Shown one piece after another: positions 21,853 through 30,049 of a DNA stretch of 32,390 bases; positions within the stretch are counted from its first letter, which is position 1, and each line of letters begins with the position of its first letter. The translations under genes and the position numbers were made by a program. The notes beneath the pieces are model-generated. The model was not told the origin of the DNA. It made no database searches and saw only the letters and a program-made list of their open reading frames with translations. Origin of the DNA: Methanofollis sp. (GTDB lineage Archaea > Halobacteriota > Methanomicrobia > Methanomicrobiales > Methanofollaceae); NCBI GenBank assembly GCA_030156225.1, contig JASGMW010000033.1:1-32390 (forward strand). The letters are read 5' to 3'.

Positions 21853-22260
21853 ATGCCGTTTGAAGAACTGCCCCATCAGGCCGACGTGCGCGTGCGCGTC
21901 ACAGCCGGTTCCTGCGACGGCCTCTTTGCAGAAGCGGCCAGGGCGATGTTCGCCGTCATGTACGTCACCTGCGGGAGGGGAGAGCTCGAACGCTCTCTCT
22001 CGGTGAACGCTCCCGACATGCCCGGGCTTCTGGTCGACTTCCTTTCGGAACTGCTCTTTATATCTGAGGTCGAGCGTGTGGTCTTCTCGTCGTTCCGGGT
22101 CGAGGTGACCGGGACGAGCCTCGAGGCCGTGGCCTGCGGCGAGCCTTTCAGTCCGGAAAAGCACCGGGGGGGCATGGAAATCAAGGGAGTCTCCTATTCC
22201 GGGCTCAGGATCTTCCGTGACGGGGAACTATTTTGTAGTGAGATACTCTTTGATGTGTGA
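21853..22260 (+). CDS. Archease, RtcB activator
   Basis: Archease speeds guanylylation of the RNA ligase RtcB and broadens its cofactor use. The 135-residue protein has the family features: PFEELPHQADVRVRVTAGS at the start with the metal-site Asp, GLFAEAARAMFAVM, DMPGLLVDFLSELLFISEVERVVFSSFRVEV and the conserved ending GELFCSEILFDV. It lies directly before rtcB, the usual archaeal pairing. Confidence 0.95.
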   Translation: MPFEELPHQADVRVRVTAGSCDGLFAEAARAMFAVMYVTCGRGELERSLSVNAPDMPGLLVDFLSELLFISEVERVVFSSFRVEVTGTSLEAVACGEPFSPEKHRGGMEIKGVSYSGLRIFRDGELFCSEILFDV

Positions 22261-22269
22261 GGTGTGCTG

Positions 22270-23703
22270 ATGCTTGCGGGGATCGAGAGGATCGATGAGG
22301 TTGAGTGGGAAGTACCGATCGGGTATGTTCCCGGCATGCGGGTTCCCGGCCGTTTTTATCTCTCCGGGGACCTTGCCGGAACCCTTGAAACAGAGGCCGT
22401 CCAGCAGCTTGCGAATGTGGCGGTTCTTCCCGGGATCGTGCGATACGCCCTCGCCATGCCGGACATCCATTCGGGGTACGGTTTTCCTATCGGGGGGGTT
22501 GCGGCATTCGAGCAGGATACCGGGATCATCTCGCCGGGGGGAGTCGGCTATGATATCAATTGCGGCGTGCGCCTGATCGCAACGCCGCTGACGCCTGCCG
22601 ACATCACAAATCCCCGCGCCCTGATCGAAGCCCTCTTCACCACCGTGCCGACGGGTGTGGGTGCGGAAAGCGAGATGCGTATATCCCGGCACGATCTTGA
22701 GGAGATCATGATCGAAGGGGTCGACTGGGCGGTTGCCGCAGGTTACGGCACCGAACAGGACACCGTCCACTGCGAAGAGGGGGGAAAGATGCCTGGCGCG
22801 GACGTTGTGCCGGTATCGAAAAAAGCACGGCAGCGAGGGATGCCCCAGGCCGGGACGCTCGGTTCGGGCAATCACTTCCTTGAAATCCAGGCGGTAGACG
22901 CGGTCTTCGACGACGACGCGGCGCGGACCTTCGGTCTGCATCCCGGTCAGGTCTGTTTCATGGTCCACTGCGGCTCACGCGGTCTCGGGCACCAGATCTG
23001 TACCGATCACCTGCGGACGCTCGAATCGGCCACACGGCGATACGGCCTGGAGATCCCGGACCGGCAGCTTGCCTGCGCCCCGGTGCACTCGCCTGAAGGG
23101 GAGGCGTACTTCGGGGCCATGGCGGCGGCCGCAAACTATGCGTGGGTAAACAGGCAGGTGATCACTCATCAGGTCAGGACGGTGCTGAACCGGATGTACG
23201 GGATCGCCCACGAGGAGATGCCGCTGGTGTACGACGTCGCCCACAACGTGGCCAAAATGGAGACGCACGTTGTCGAAAAGGGGCGCCGGACACTCTGTGT
23301 CCATAGAAAAGGCGCGACGCGGGCGTTCGGCCCGGGCTGCCCTGAAGTGCCGCAGGATTACCGGTCTGTCGGGCAGCCGGTCATCATCCCCGGGAGCATG
23401 GGGAGTGCGTCCTATGTCCTCCGCGGGACGAAGACCGCCATGGAAAAAACCTTCGGGAGCACCTGCCACGGGGCCGGCAGGGTGATGAGCCGGACGAAGG
23501 CGAAGAACGCAACGGCCGGCAGCGACGTCAGGAAGGATCTCCTGAAACGCGGGATTGTCGTCAGGGCGACAAGCGACGCATCGATCGCGGAAGAAGCGCC
23601 GGATGCGTACAAGGAAAGCGACAAAGTGGTGGACGTGGTGCGGCGTGCGGGTCTCTCCCTGCCGGTGGTACGCCTCCGCCCGATCGGGGTGATCAAGGGA
23701 TGA
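22270..23703 (+). CDS. rtcB: RNA-splicing ligase RtcB
   Basis: RtcB joins tRNA halves after intron removal and seals 2',3'-cyclic phosphate ends, using GTP and manganese. Diagnostic motifs are DIHSGYGFPIGGVAAF, GGVGYDINCGVRLI (metal Cys), GSGNHFLEIQ, VHCGSRGLGHQ, GSMGSASYVLRG and CHGAGRVMSR with the guanylylated histidine. There is no intein. I choose the ATG at 22270, preceded by GAGGTG, over a GTG at 22264. Its stop overlaps the next gene (ATGA). A substrate for this enzyme, an intron-containing tRNA-Met, is encoded near the right end of the window. Confidence 0.97.
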   Translation: MLAGIERIDEVEWEVPIGYVPGMRVPGRFYLSGDLAGTLETEAVQQLANVAVLPGIVRYALAMPDIHSGYGFPIGGVAAFEQDTGIISPGGVGYDINCGVRLIATPLTPADITNPRALIEALFTTVPTGVGAESEMRISRHDLEEIMIEGVDWAVAAGYGTEQDTVHCEEGGKMPGADVVPVSKKARQRGMPQAGTLGSGNHFLEIQAVDAVFDDDAARTFGLHPGQVCFMVHCGSRGLGHQICTDHLRTLESATRRYGLEIPDRQLACAPVHSPEGEAYFGAMAAAANYAWVNRQVITHQVRTVLNRMYGIAHEEMPLVYDVAHNVAKMETHVVEKGRRTLCVHRKGATRAFGPGCPEVPQDYRSVGQPVIIPGSMGSASYVLRGTKTAMEKTFGSTCHGAGRVMSRTKAKNATAGSDVRKDLLKRGIVVRATSDASIAEEAPDAYKESDKVVDVVRRAGLSLPVVRLRPIGVIKG

Positions 23704-24281
23704 TCGCAAAGGCCGCGATCCTCTGGGACGAACCCGGAACCTTCAACCGGTTTGTGAACGAGTGCTGCGGGGTCTGCTGCGATAACATCAATCAGCACCT
23801 GATCGCCTCCCCGTTTTACCGGGGGAACTATGTGGCTCTGATCGTGCCGACGGGTTTTGCGAACCCGCGCTACTCCCAGCTTCTCCCGGGCCTGCGGGCG
23901 GCGGCCCCGCGGATCAAAAAATTCGTCCGGAACGGCGGGCGACTCCTGGTCTTCGGCGCCGCAGACGCCCGGCCCGGCGCGTATGACTGGTTGCCGTTCC
24001 CGGTGGAGTACAGGCATGAATACATGGTCAGGGCGCTTCGTTTTCCCGGCGACAGTCCGTATGCATCTCTCATCGACGGCTACGATGCCGAAGCCATCGA
24101 GACCGACGGCGTCTTTCCCGTGCATGGCGGCGAGACAGTTGCCGAGACCGTCGACGGCGAAGCGGTCATCGTCGCCAGGGAGATCGGCGACGGCGTGGTG
24201 GTCGTCGCCACAACCCACGAATACCCTTCGGCAAAATTTATGGACGCGTTCTGCACTGCGGAAAGAGAAACCTTATTTTAG
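23700..24281 (+). CDS. Conserved protein with glutamine-amidotransferase-like fold
   Basis: The 193-residue protein begins AKAAILWDEPGTFNRFVNECCGVCCDNINQHLIASPFYRGNYVALIVPTGFANPRYSQLLPGL and continues KKFVRNGGRLLVFGAAD, with a late GDGVVVVATTHEYPSAKFMDAF. The strands, the IVPTGFAN turn and the KFVRNGGRLLVFGA segment resemble class I GATase/ThuA-type domains (compare the BPL_N domain), but I see no clear nucleophile-elbow triad. A cluster of cysteines (CCGVCC) near residue 25 is unusual. It overlaps rtcB by four bases, so it may act in the same RNA-repair or tRNA-splicing context. I do not know its function. Confidence 0.65.
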   Translation: MIAKAAILWDEPGTFNRFVNECCGVCCDNINQHLIASPFYRGNYVALIVPTGFANPRYSQLLPGLRAAAPRIKKFVRNGGRLLVFGAADARPGAYDWLPFPVEYRHEYMVRALRFPGDSPYASLIDGYDAEAIETDGVFPVHGGETVAETVDGEAVIVAREIGDGVVVVATTHEYPSAKFMDAFCTAERETLF

Positions 24282-24311
24282 AGAAGAGAGATGGAGTGTA
24301 CAGGTGTGATC

Positions 24312-24734
24312 ATGGATCAGTATATCGTCGCTGCCTCTTCCTCCTCTGCGGATCTTGCGCCGATCGTCATGACGGTTCACCTTCTTCTCAACCGCCTGCC
24401 GATCACGGCCCGCTCCCGGGACCGACCCGGCATCCGGGTAGAGGAGGGGCGTGTGGTCGACGATCGCTATTCCGGTCCGGTGCTCGAGGCTGCAATCGCC
24501 GAGAACGCCGTTAAAAAGGAAGTCCCGGTCTCAGGACCGTACCGCGGCGTGCCGGTGGTCGTCGCCCCGGTCAGGGACGGGTCAGGCGCGGCGATCGGCG
24601 CCATCGGTGTCGTGGATATCACCGGCATCTTCGATCTTGCCACACTCATGGAGCACCAGTCAGCGATCCTCAAGCAGGTCTGCGGGAAGGATCCCTGTCC
24701 TCTTCCGACAGAATCTATCTCTGCCAAAAGGTAA
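24312..24734 (+). CDS. DUF2111 family protein
   Basis: From the ATG at 24312 (MDQYIVAASSSSADLAPIVMTVHLLLNRLPITARSRDRPGIRVEEGRVVDDRYSGPVLEAAIAEN) the sequence matches DUF2111, a small family found mainly in methanogens. The second half (GPYRGVPVVVAPVRDGSGAAIGAIGVVDITGIFDLATLM) suggests a GAF/PAS-like sheet that could bind a small ligand. An earlier ATG at 24291 would add seven residues. The gene is followed after 5 bp by birA; the function is unknown, perhaps sensing. Confidence 0.8.
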   Translation: MDQYIVAASSSSADLAPIVMTVHLLLNRLPITARSRDRPGIRVEEGRVVDDRYSGPVLEAAIAENAVKKEVPVSGPYRGVPVVVAPVRDGSGAAIGAIGVVDITGIFDLATLMEHQSAILKQVCGKDPCPLPTESISAKR

Positions 24735-24739
24735 TACCC

Positions 24740-25720
24740 ATGAACGACGCGATACAGCAGGTCTTCAGAACACTTGAATCCTCCGAAGGCCCGATCACGG
24801 CCGATGAGATCAGCAAGAAACTCGGAATCCCCAGATCGGCGGTCTCTCGTCATATCAAGGAACTCAGGGAGAGGGGCTATGATATCGAGTCCTCCCTCGA
24901 TGCAGGCTACCTTCTCGTCAGGAGTAACGGCCCGATCACGGCGGAGGCGATCAAAAAAGTGCTCAGAACCTCATTTATCGGGATCGACACGCGGTATTAC
25001 GAGAGCGTGGGGTCCACGAACTGGGCTGCGAAAAAACTCTGCATGGAAAACGATCCCGCACATCTCAACGGGACGGTGGTGATCGCCGAAGAGCAGACCG
25101 GCGGGTTCGGAAGGCTCGGGCGGGCATGGGCCTCACCGAAAGGCGGCATCTGGGCAAGCATCATCCTGACGCCGAAGATCCCGGTGGATTCGCTCTTCAT
25201 GATCATGATGGCGGCCTCGATTTCGGTTGCCAGAGCGATCCGGCGGAAATACGATCTCGGCGCCCTGATCAAGTGGCCGAACGACGTATATATCGGGGAT
25301 AAAAAAGTGGCCGGTCTGCTGCTCGAACTCTCTGCAGACGGCGAAAATATTCACTACTGTCTCCTCGGGCTGGGCATCGACGCAAACGTGGACATCCAGG
25401 ATCTGTCTCCAGAACTCCAGAAGAGCGTCACGTCGATCAGGGCGGAACTCGGTCACGAGGTCGATCGCACGTCCCTGCTTGCTCTGGTCCTGAGAGAGTT
25501 CGAGAGCAGGTATATGATCGTCCAGAGCGGGGAGTACGAACCGATTATCAGGGAGTGGAAGAGCCTGTCCCTGACGCTGGACAACCGCGTCTCGATCAGG
25601 ACGGCCCGCAAGTCCTTCGAAGGCGTGGCGATCGATATCGACCGGCACGGCGCGCTGATCATCCGCAGGGACAACGGCCGCGTCGAGAAAGTGATTGCAG
25701 GGGACTGTATGCACCTCTAG
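24740..25720 (+). CDS. birA: Biotin-protein ligase / biotin repressor BirA
   Basis: BirA makes biotinyl-AMP and attaches biotin to carboxylase carrier domains. Residues 1-60 form a helix-turn-helix (ITADEISKKLGIPRSAVSRHIKELRERGY), so it may also repress transcription. The catalytic core has YYESVGSTNWAAKK, EEQTGGFGRLGRAWASPKGGIWASIIL (the adenylate loop, normally GRGRxGRxW) and IKWPNDVYIGDKKVAGLLLE with the catalytic lysine. A C-terminal SH3-like domain follows. The two-domain form and its position upstream of bioY suggest that it regulates biotin uptake and the carboxylase. It is complete at 326 residues. Confidence 0.95.
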   Translation: MNDAIQQVFRTLESSEGPITADEISKKLGIPRSAVSRHIKELRERGYDIESSLDAGYLLVRSNGPITAEAIKKVLRTSFIGIDTRYYESVGSTNWAAKKLCMENDPAHLNGTVVIAEEQTGGFGRLGRAWASPKGGIWASIILTPKIPVDSLFMIMMAASISVARAIRRKYDLGALIKWPNDVYIGDKKVAGLLLELSADGENIHYCLLGLGIDANVDIQDLSPELQKSVTSIRAELGHEVDRTSLLALVLREFESRYMIVQSGEYEPIIREWKSLSLTLDNRVSIRTARKSFEGVAIDIDRHGALIIRRDNGRVEKVIAGDCMHL

Positions 25721-25729
25721 GGGCTGCCG

Positions 25730-26239
25730 ATGTACGGAGACGAGCGGCGTTCCCGGATTATCGCAGAGTCCGCAGGCTTTATCGCCCTGATTGCAGCGGG
25801 ATCGTGGATCTCCATCCCGTTTTTCCCGGTCCCTCTCACCCTTCAAACCTTTTTCGTCCTTCTCTCCGGTGCGGTCATGAAACGCTGGGCGGTCGTGCCG
25901 GCAGGGCTGTATATTCTGGTGGGGGCCATGGGCCTTCCACTCTTCCACAACGGGACGGCAGGCGTCGGCGTCCTGCTCGGGCCGACCGGAGGATTTATCA
26001 TCGGTTTTATCGCGGCCGGCCTTGCAGCCGGACTCGCCTACGAGCATGAGTCGGACAGCGTCAGGATCGCGGGGCTCGCCGCTGCATCCCTTCTGATCTA
26101 TCTTTTCGGGGTCTCGTGGCTCGCCGCCTCGACAGGGATGAGCATAACGGCGGCACTGATGGTAGGCATGCTTCCCTTCCTGCCGGGCGACGCAGTCAAG
26201 ACGGCAGCGGTGTTCTTCGTCGCCAGACGGTTGCAATGA
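25730..26239 (+). CDS. bioY: Biotin transporter S component BioY
   Basis: BioY is the membrane subunit that binds biotin in an ECF transporter. The protein (169 residues) has six hydrophobic helices and the family signature IPFFPVPLTLQTFFVLLSGAVMKRW, followed by GPTGGFIIGF and the late LPFLPGDAVKTAAVFFVA, containing the conserved PGDxxK. It overlaps the first ATPase gene by ATGA. It is translated from the ATG at 25730, 9 bp after birA. Confidence 0.95.
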   Translation: MYGDERRSRIIAESAGFIALIAAGSWISIPFFPVPLTLQTFFVLLSGAVMKRWAVVPAGLYILVGAMGLPLFHNGTAGVGVLLGPTGGFIIGFIAAGLAAGLAYEHESDSVRIAGLAAASLLIYLFGVSWLAASTGMSITAALMVGMLPFLPGDAVKTAAVFFVARRLQ

Positions 26240-26919
26240 TCGAACTCACAGGCATCCGCCACCTGATCCTCGCCATTCCGTCTCTCGTCATTCCCCCGGG
26301 GACGACCGCACTCATCGGCCCGAACGGCAGCGGGAAGTCGACGCTGCTTTCGCTGCTTGCAGGGCTGCATCTCCCGCAGGAGGGGAGCGTCCGCATCGAC
26401 GGCCGTCCGCCCAGGGAGATCGAGATCGGATGGATCGGCGAGTTTCCTGATCAGAGCATGCTGTTCACCTGCGTATTCGACGAGATCGCCGGGCCTTCGA
26501 GGTTCGCCCACCTCCCCTGCGGAGAGACCGGGAGGCGTGTCCGCGAGGCCGCCGCACTGGTCGGGATCGAGGGGCTGCTCACGCGGACGGTCCGCGCTCT
26601 CTCAGGCGGCGAACGCGCCCTTACGGCCCTTGCAACCGCCATGTCCTCCCGCCCGGCCGTACTGGTCCTCGACGAGTTCGACTCGCATCTTGATGAAGAG
26701 ACGGCGCTGGAGGCGGAGAGGGCGCTTGACGCATGCCGGTGCCTTCATGTGATCAGGTGCACCCAGGACATGGCGGCGGCGGCCCGTGCCGACACGGTCG
26801 TATTCCTCAGGGAAGGCTCGGTCATCCACGCCGGACCGCCCGGCGAGGTGTTCCCGGCACTCGAAGGTACCTGTTTTTATCCTGACCTCCGGAGGTACGG
26901 CCGTGCGAGTCGCACTTGA
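26236..26919 (+). CDS. ECF transporter ATPase (first)
   Basis: The real start is the ATG at 26236, overlapping the bioY stop; the track ORF begins upstream in a shadow frame. Walker A is GPNGSGKST, the signature is LSGGERAL and Walker B is VLVLDEFDSHLDE. The segment EFPDQSMLFTCVFDEI marks the Q-loop. It energises biotin import with the second ATPase and EcfT. The enclosed operon layout shows that this ECF transporter is dedicated to BioY, unlike shared-module systems. Confidence 0.93.
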   Translation: MIELTGIRHLILAIPSLVIPPGTTALIGPNGSGKSTLLSLLAGLHLPQEGSVRIDGRPPREIEIGWIGEFPDQSMLFTCVFDEIAGPSRFAHLPCGETGRRVREAAALVGIEGLLTRTVRALSGGERALTALATAMSSRPAVLVLDEFDSHLDEETALEAERALDACRCLHVIRCTQDMAAAARADTVVFLREGSVIHAGPPGEVFPALEGTCFYPDLRRYGRASRT

Positions 26920-27586
26920 AGACGTCGCAGTCTCCCGCGGCGCATGTGCTCTCTCCTGCTCGGGCGTCTTTGAAGAGGGCATTCATCTGGTCACCGGCAG
27001 GGTGGGGAGCGGAAAGACGACGCTCGCCCTCCTCCTCGCCGGTCTGTTGAAGCCGACTGCCGGGAGCGTACGGCGCGAGGGGATCGGGACCCTGACGCTC
27101 TCCCTCCAGAACCCGGAGTACCATGTCACCGAGGCGACGGTCCGGGCGGAGATCGCCTCCTACGGCGCGGACCCCGACGGCATTGCCGACCGGTGCGGGC
27201 TTGCCGGCCGTATCGACGACGATCCGTTTCATCTGTCCCGCGGCGAACTGAAGAGGCTTCACCTGGCCTGCCTCTTCGCCGCCGAATGGGATCTTCTGGT
27301 CCTCGACGAGCCCTTCAGTTCGCTCGACTGCGTCCAGAAACGGCTTCTTTGCAGACGGCTGGAAGAACGTGATGCCGGCATCACCGTGGTCTTCACCCAT
27401 GAACGGCAGGTGCTTCCGGGAGTCGACTACCTCTGGGAGGTCGGAGACGGCAGGGCGTCGTGCCTCGGCCCGGTCAGGGAGGCGATCGGCCGCTGGCGCT
27501 ACGCGCCGCCGTACCTGAAACTGGCGATTGAAGAGGGGCGCGTACCGGAGAACATCAGGTTCGAGGACGCGAGGAAAGAGCCATGA
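26903..27586 (+). CDS. ECF transporter ATPase (second)
   Basis: I choose the GTG at 26903 because GGAGGT stands 6 bp before it and the protein then begins MRVALEDVAVSRGACALSCSGVF, a normal ABC start. Walker A is GRVGSGKTT, the Q-loop SLQNPEYHV, the signature LSRGELKR and Walker B LLVLDEPFSSLD, followed by the switch histidine in TVVFTHERQ. The signature has Arg in place of the second Gly of LSGG. It overlaps the first ATPase gene by 17 bp and forms the ATPase heterodimer with it. Confidence 0.92.
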   Translation: MRVALEDVAVSRGACALSCSGVFEEGIHLVTGRVGSGKTTLALLLAGLLKPTAGSVRREGIGTLTLSLQNPEYHVTEATVRAEIASYGADPDGIADRCGLAGRIDDDPFHLSRGELKRLHLACLFAAEWDLLVLDEPFSSLDCVQKRLLCRRLEERDAGITVVFTHERQVLPGVDYLWEVGDGRASCLGPVREAIGRWRYAPPYLKLAIEEGRVPENIRFEDARKEP

Positions 27587-28227
27587 AAGATGCACGGCTG
27601 AGGATATGCTGTACGTTCGCCCTCTCGCTCGCCGCCTTTTGCTCGGTGGCCGGGGCGGCTCTCGTCTATCTCTGGTGGCTTCTCTTCAGCCGGCGCCGGC
27701 GCTCTCTGCCTGCACTGAACACCCTGGCCCTCGTCGCCGTTCCCCTCGCGATCGCCGCACTTGCTGCAGAGATCGCCTCCGGGGGAGGGCTGTCCTATTT
27801 TTTCCGTCTTTCGGCCGTATTTCTCGTGGCGTTCTGGGCATATGGCGAGCGGGTGCCCGGAGAGCTGCTGGGTGCGGGCGTGTCCCTCTTCGGCAGCCGG
27901 ATCGGTTTTGATCTCGGTCTTGCCGGGGAGATGGGAATGGAGGCTCTTTCCTCGCTTGAAGACGACATCGTCCAGATACGCATGGCCCTCGGGCTCAAGG
28001 GAAAAAAATGGGGTTCCGGCATGATCATCCCTTTTGGACTTGCGACATTGCACGCACAGATGCGGCGATCCGTGGAGCGCGCCGCTCTTCTGGCCGTACG
28101 GGGATACCGGGGCGGGGGCTCGATCTGCCCGTGTTTCACCCGTACAAAAACCGACTGTGCTGCGTTTTTTTTCGCCGTAATCGTCTTATTTCTCTCTATT
28201 GCATCTCTTAGTGATGTATTTATATGA
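27583..28227 (+). CDS. ECF transporter T component
   Basis: The T component couples the two ATPases to BioY. The 214-residue protein has several hydrophobic helices (RICCTFALSLAAFCSVAGAALVYLWWLLF, LNTLALVAVPLAIAALAAEI, FFRLSAVFLVAFWAYG), then a cytoplasmic region with SVERAALLAVRGYRGGG. The AxRGYR-like coupling motif identifies the family, and a last helix (AAFFFAVIVLFLSIASL) closes the chain. It overlaps the second ATPase by ATGA. Confidence 0.9.
   Translation: MKDARLRICCTFALSLAAFCSVAGAALVYLWWLLFSRRRRSLPALNTLALVAVPLAIAALAAEIASGGGLSYFFRLSAVFLVAFWAYGERVPGELLGAGVSLFGSRIGFDLGLAGEMGMEALSSLEDDIVQIRMALGLKGKKWGSGMIIPFGLATLHAQMRRSVERAALLAVRGYRGGGSICPCFTRTKTDCAAFFFAVIVLFLSIASLSDVFI
28219..28226 (+). 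promoter_or_regulatory. Putative TATA box of pycBA
   Basis: TTTATATG sits in the last codons of the ecfT gene, about 58 bp before the pycB ATG. It predicts a leader of about 30 nt, which holds GAGGT as the pycB RBS. The carboxylase genes thus probably have their own promoter, separate from the biotin-uptake operon. Confidence 0.5.
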
Positions 28228-28281
28228 TCAGAATGAAAAATTGAGAGGCTTGAGGATATTTGAGAGCCCCGAGGTATTCAG

Positions 28282-30027
28282 ATGAGTGCTGCCAGTCCTA
28301 AAAGAGTTCAGATTACCGATACGACGCTCAGGGATGCCCATCAGTCGCTCATCGCCACCCGAATGAGAACGGAGGACATGCTTCCTCTGGCTCGTAAGAT
28401 GGATGATGTGGGCTTCTTTTCTCTTGAAGCATGGGGCGGTGCGACCTTTGATACGTGCATACGCTTTCTCAACGACGATCCCTGGGATCGTCTGCGCGAT
28501 CTGAAGGCCGAACTCAACAAAACACCGATCCAGATGCTTCTGCGGGGCCAGAACCTTGTCGGCTACCGCCACTATCCCGACGATGTCGTGGAGCGCTTCG
28601 TGGACGCCGCATATAAAAACGGCGTGGATATTTTCAGGGTTTTTGATGCACTCAACGACGTTCGAAACATGGAAAAATCATTTTCCAGCGTGAACGCGGC
28701 GGGCGCCCATCTGCAGGGCACGATCTGCTACACGACAAGTCCGGTGCACACCACGACGAAGTTCATCGAGATGGCCGAGGATCTGGCTGTACATGGGTGC
28801 GACTCGATCTGCATCAAGGATATGGCCGGGCTCATCATGCCGGAGGCGACGCGCGACCTGATCGCCGGCATCAAGGAGCGGATCGATCTGCCGATCTGTC
28901 TCCACTCCCACTCGACGAGCGGCGTGGCCCCGATGAGTTATCAGGCGGCAATAGAGGCAGGCGTGGACATCCTGGATACGGCGATGTCCCCCTTCGCCCT
29001 CGGCACCTCGCAGCCGCCGACCGAAAGCGTGATCGCGTCGCTGCAGGGGACCGCCCGCGATACCGGCATAGACCTGCACGCTCTTCACAAGGTCAGAGAT
29101 CTCTGCATGCGGCTGCGGGAGAAATACGAGGGGCTTCTGGACCCGATCTCCGAGCGCGTCGATTCTGACGTGCTCGTCTACCAGCTGCCCGGCGGCATGA
29201 TCTCGAACCTTGTGTCGCAGCTGAAGGAGCAGGACGCCCTTGAACGTCTCGAAGAGGTTTATGCGGAGATTCCCCGGGTGCGGGAAGATCTCGGCTACCC
29301 CCCGCTGGTGACGCCGACCTCCCAGATCGTCGGGACGCAGGCCGTGCTCAACGTGCTGATGGGCGGGAAACGCTATGCCAACGTCACAAAGGAGGTCAAA
29401 GACTATGCGCGGGGGCTGTACGGGCGGTCTCCGGCACCGATCTCCGATGAGATCAGACGGATCATCATCGGCAACGAGGAGGTGATCACGGTCCGCCCTG
29501 CCGACCTGCTCGAACCCGCCTACGAGAAGATGCGCGAGCAGGCTGAGAAGGACGGGCTTGTCCGCAAAGAGGAGGATGTCCTCACCTACATCCTGTACCC
29601 GGCCATCGCGCCCTCCTTCCTGAAAGGTGAGCGCAAGATCGAGAGCATCCCGGAGAGGAGATCGGCCGTTGCCGCTGCCGGTGCGGATATCCCTGGCTTC
29701 ATGGAGGTGGAGGTCGACGGCGAGATCTTCTCGGTCAGGATCGTCTCGGTGGAGGGGAGCGCCGTCGAATCGGGTGCGTCCGCCGCCGGCACCGAACTGC
29801 CCAGAGGGGAGATCGCAGGCGGCATCAAGTCCAACATGCAGGGCATGGTTCTCGAGGTCAGGGTGGGCGTCGGTGCGCAGGTAAAGAAAGGCGATGTCCT
29901 CCTCGTCCTGGAGGCGATGAAGATGGAGAACCCGATCTACGCTCCTGCGGACGGGAAGGTCAAGGAGATCTTCGTGGATTCCGGAGATGTCGTCCAGAAC
30001 GGCGATGTCCTGATAGTGGTCGAATGA
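28282..30027 (+). CDS. pycB: Pyruvate carboxylase subunit B (carboxyltransferase and biotin carrier)
   Basis: This subunit transfers CO2 from carboxybiotin to pyruvate to form oxaloacetate, the entry to the partial reductive TCA path of methanogens. The N-terminal TIM barrel has [49 protein letters not shown] and [12 protein letters not shown], with the metal-binding residues and the carbamylated-lysine site KDMAG. The C-terminus is a biotinyl domain with [17 protein letters not shown], the lysine of MKM being biotinylated by BirA. The 581 residues are normal for the archaeal B subunit. OadA of sodium-pumping oxaloacetate decarboxylase is similar, but the adjacent PycA favours pyruvate carboxylase. 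Confidence 0.94.
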   Translation: MSAASPKRVQITDTTLRDAHQSLIATRMRTEDMLPLARKMDDVGFFSLEAWGGATFDTCIRFLNDDPWDRLRDLKAELNKTPIQMLLRGQNLVGYRHYPDDVVERFVDAAYKNGVDIFRVFDALNDVRNMEKSFSSVNAAGAHLQGTICYTTSPVHTTTKFIEMAEDLAVHGCDSICIKDMAGLIMPEATRDLIAGIKERIDLPICLHSHSTSGVAPMSYQAAIEAGVDILDTAMSPFALGTSQPPTESVIASLQGTARDTGIDLHALHKVRDLCMRLREKYEGLLDPISERVDSDVLVYQLPGGMISNLVSQLKEQDALERLEEVYAEIPRVREDLGYPPLVTPTSQIVGTQAVLNVLMGGKRYANVTKEVKDYARGLYGRSPAPISDEIRRIIIGNEEVITVRPADLLEPAYEKMREQAEKDGLVRKEEDVLTYILYPAIAPSFLKGERKIESIPERRSAVAAAGADIPGFMEVEVDGEIFSVRIVSVEGSAVESGASAAGTELPRGEIAGGIKSNMQGMVLEVRVGVGAQVKKGDVLLVLEAMKMENPIYAPADGKVKEIFVDSGDVVQNGDVLIVVE

Positions 30028-30049
30028 TGTTTCCTCTTTCCGTGGTGTT

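Noticed and set aside
25133-26236. Minus-strand ORF of 367 aa
   Set aside because: Antisense to birA and bioY, whose motifs are clear; the composition is that of a shadow frame.
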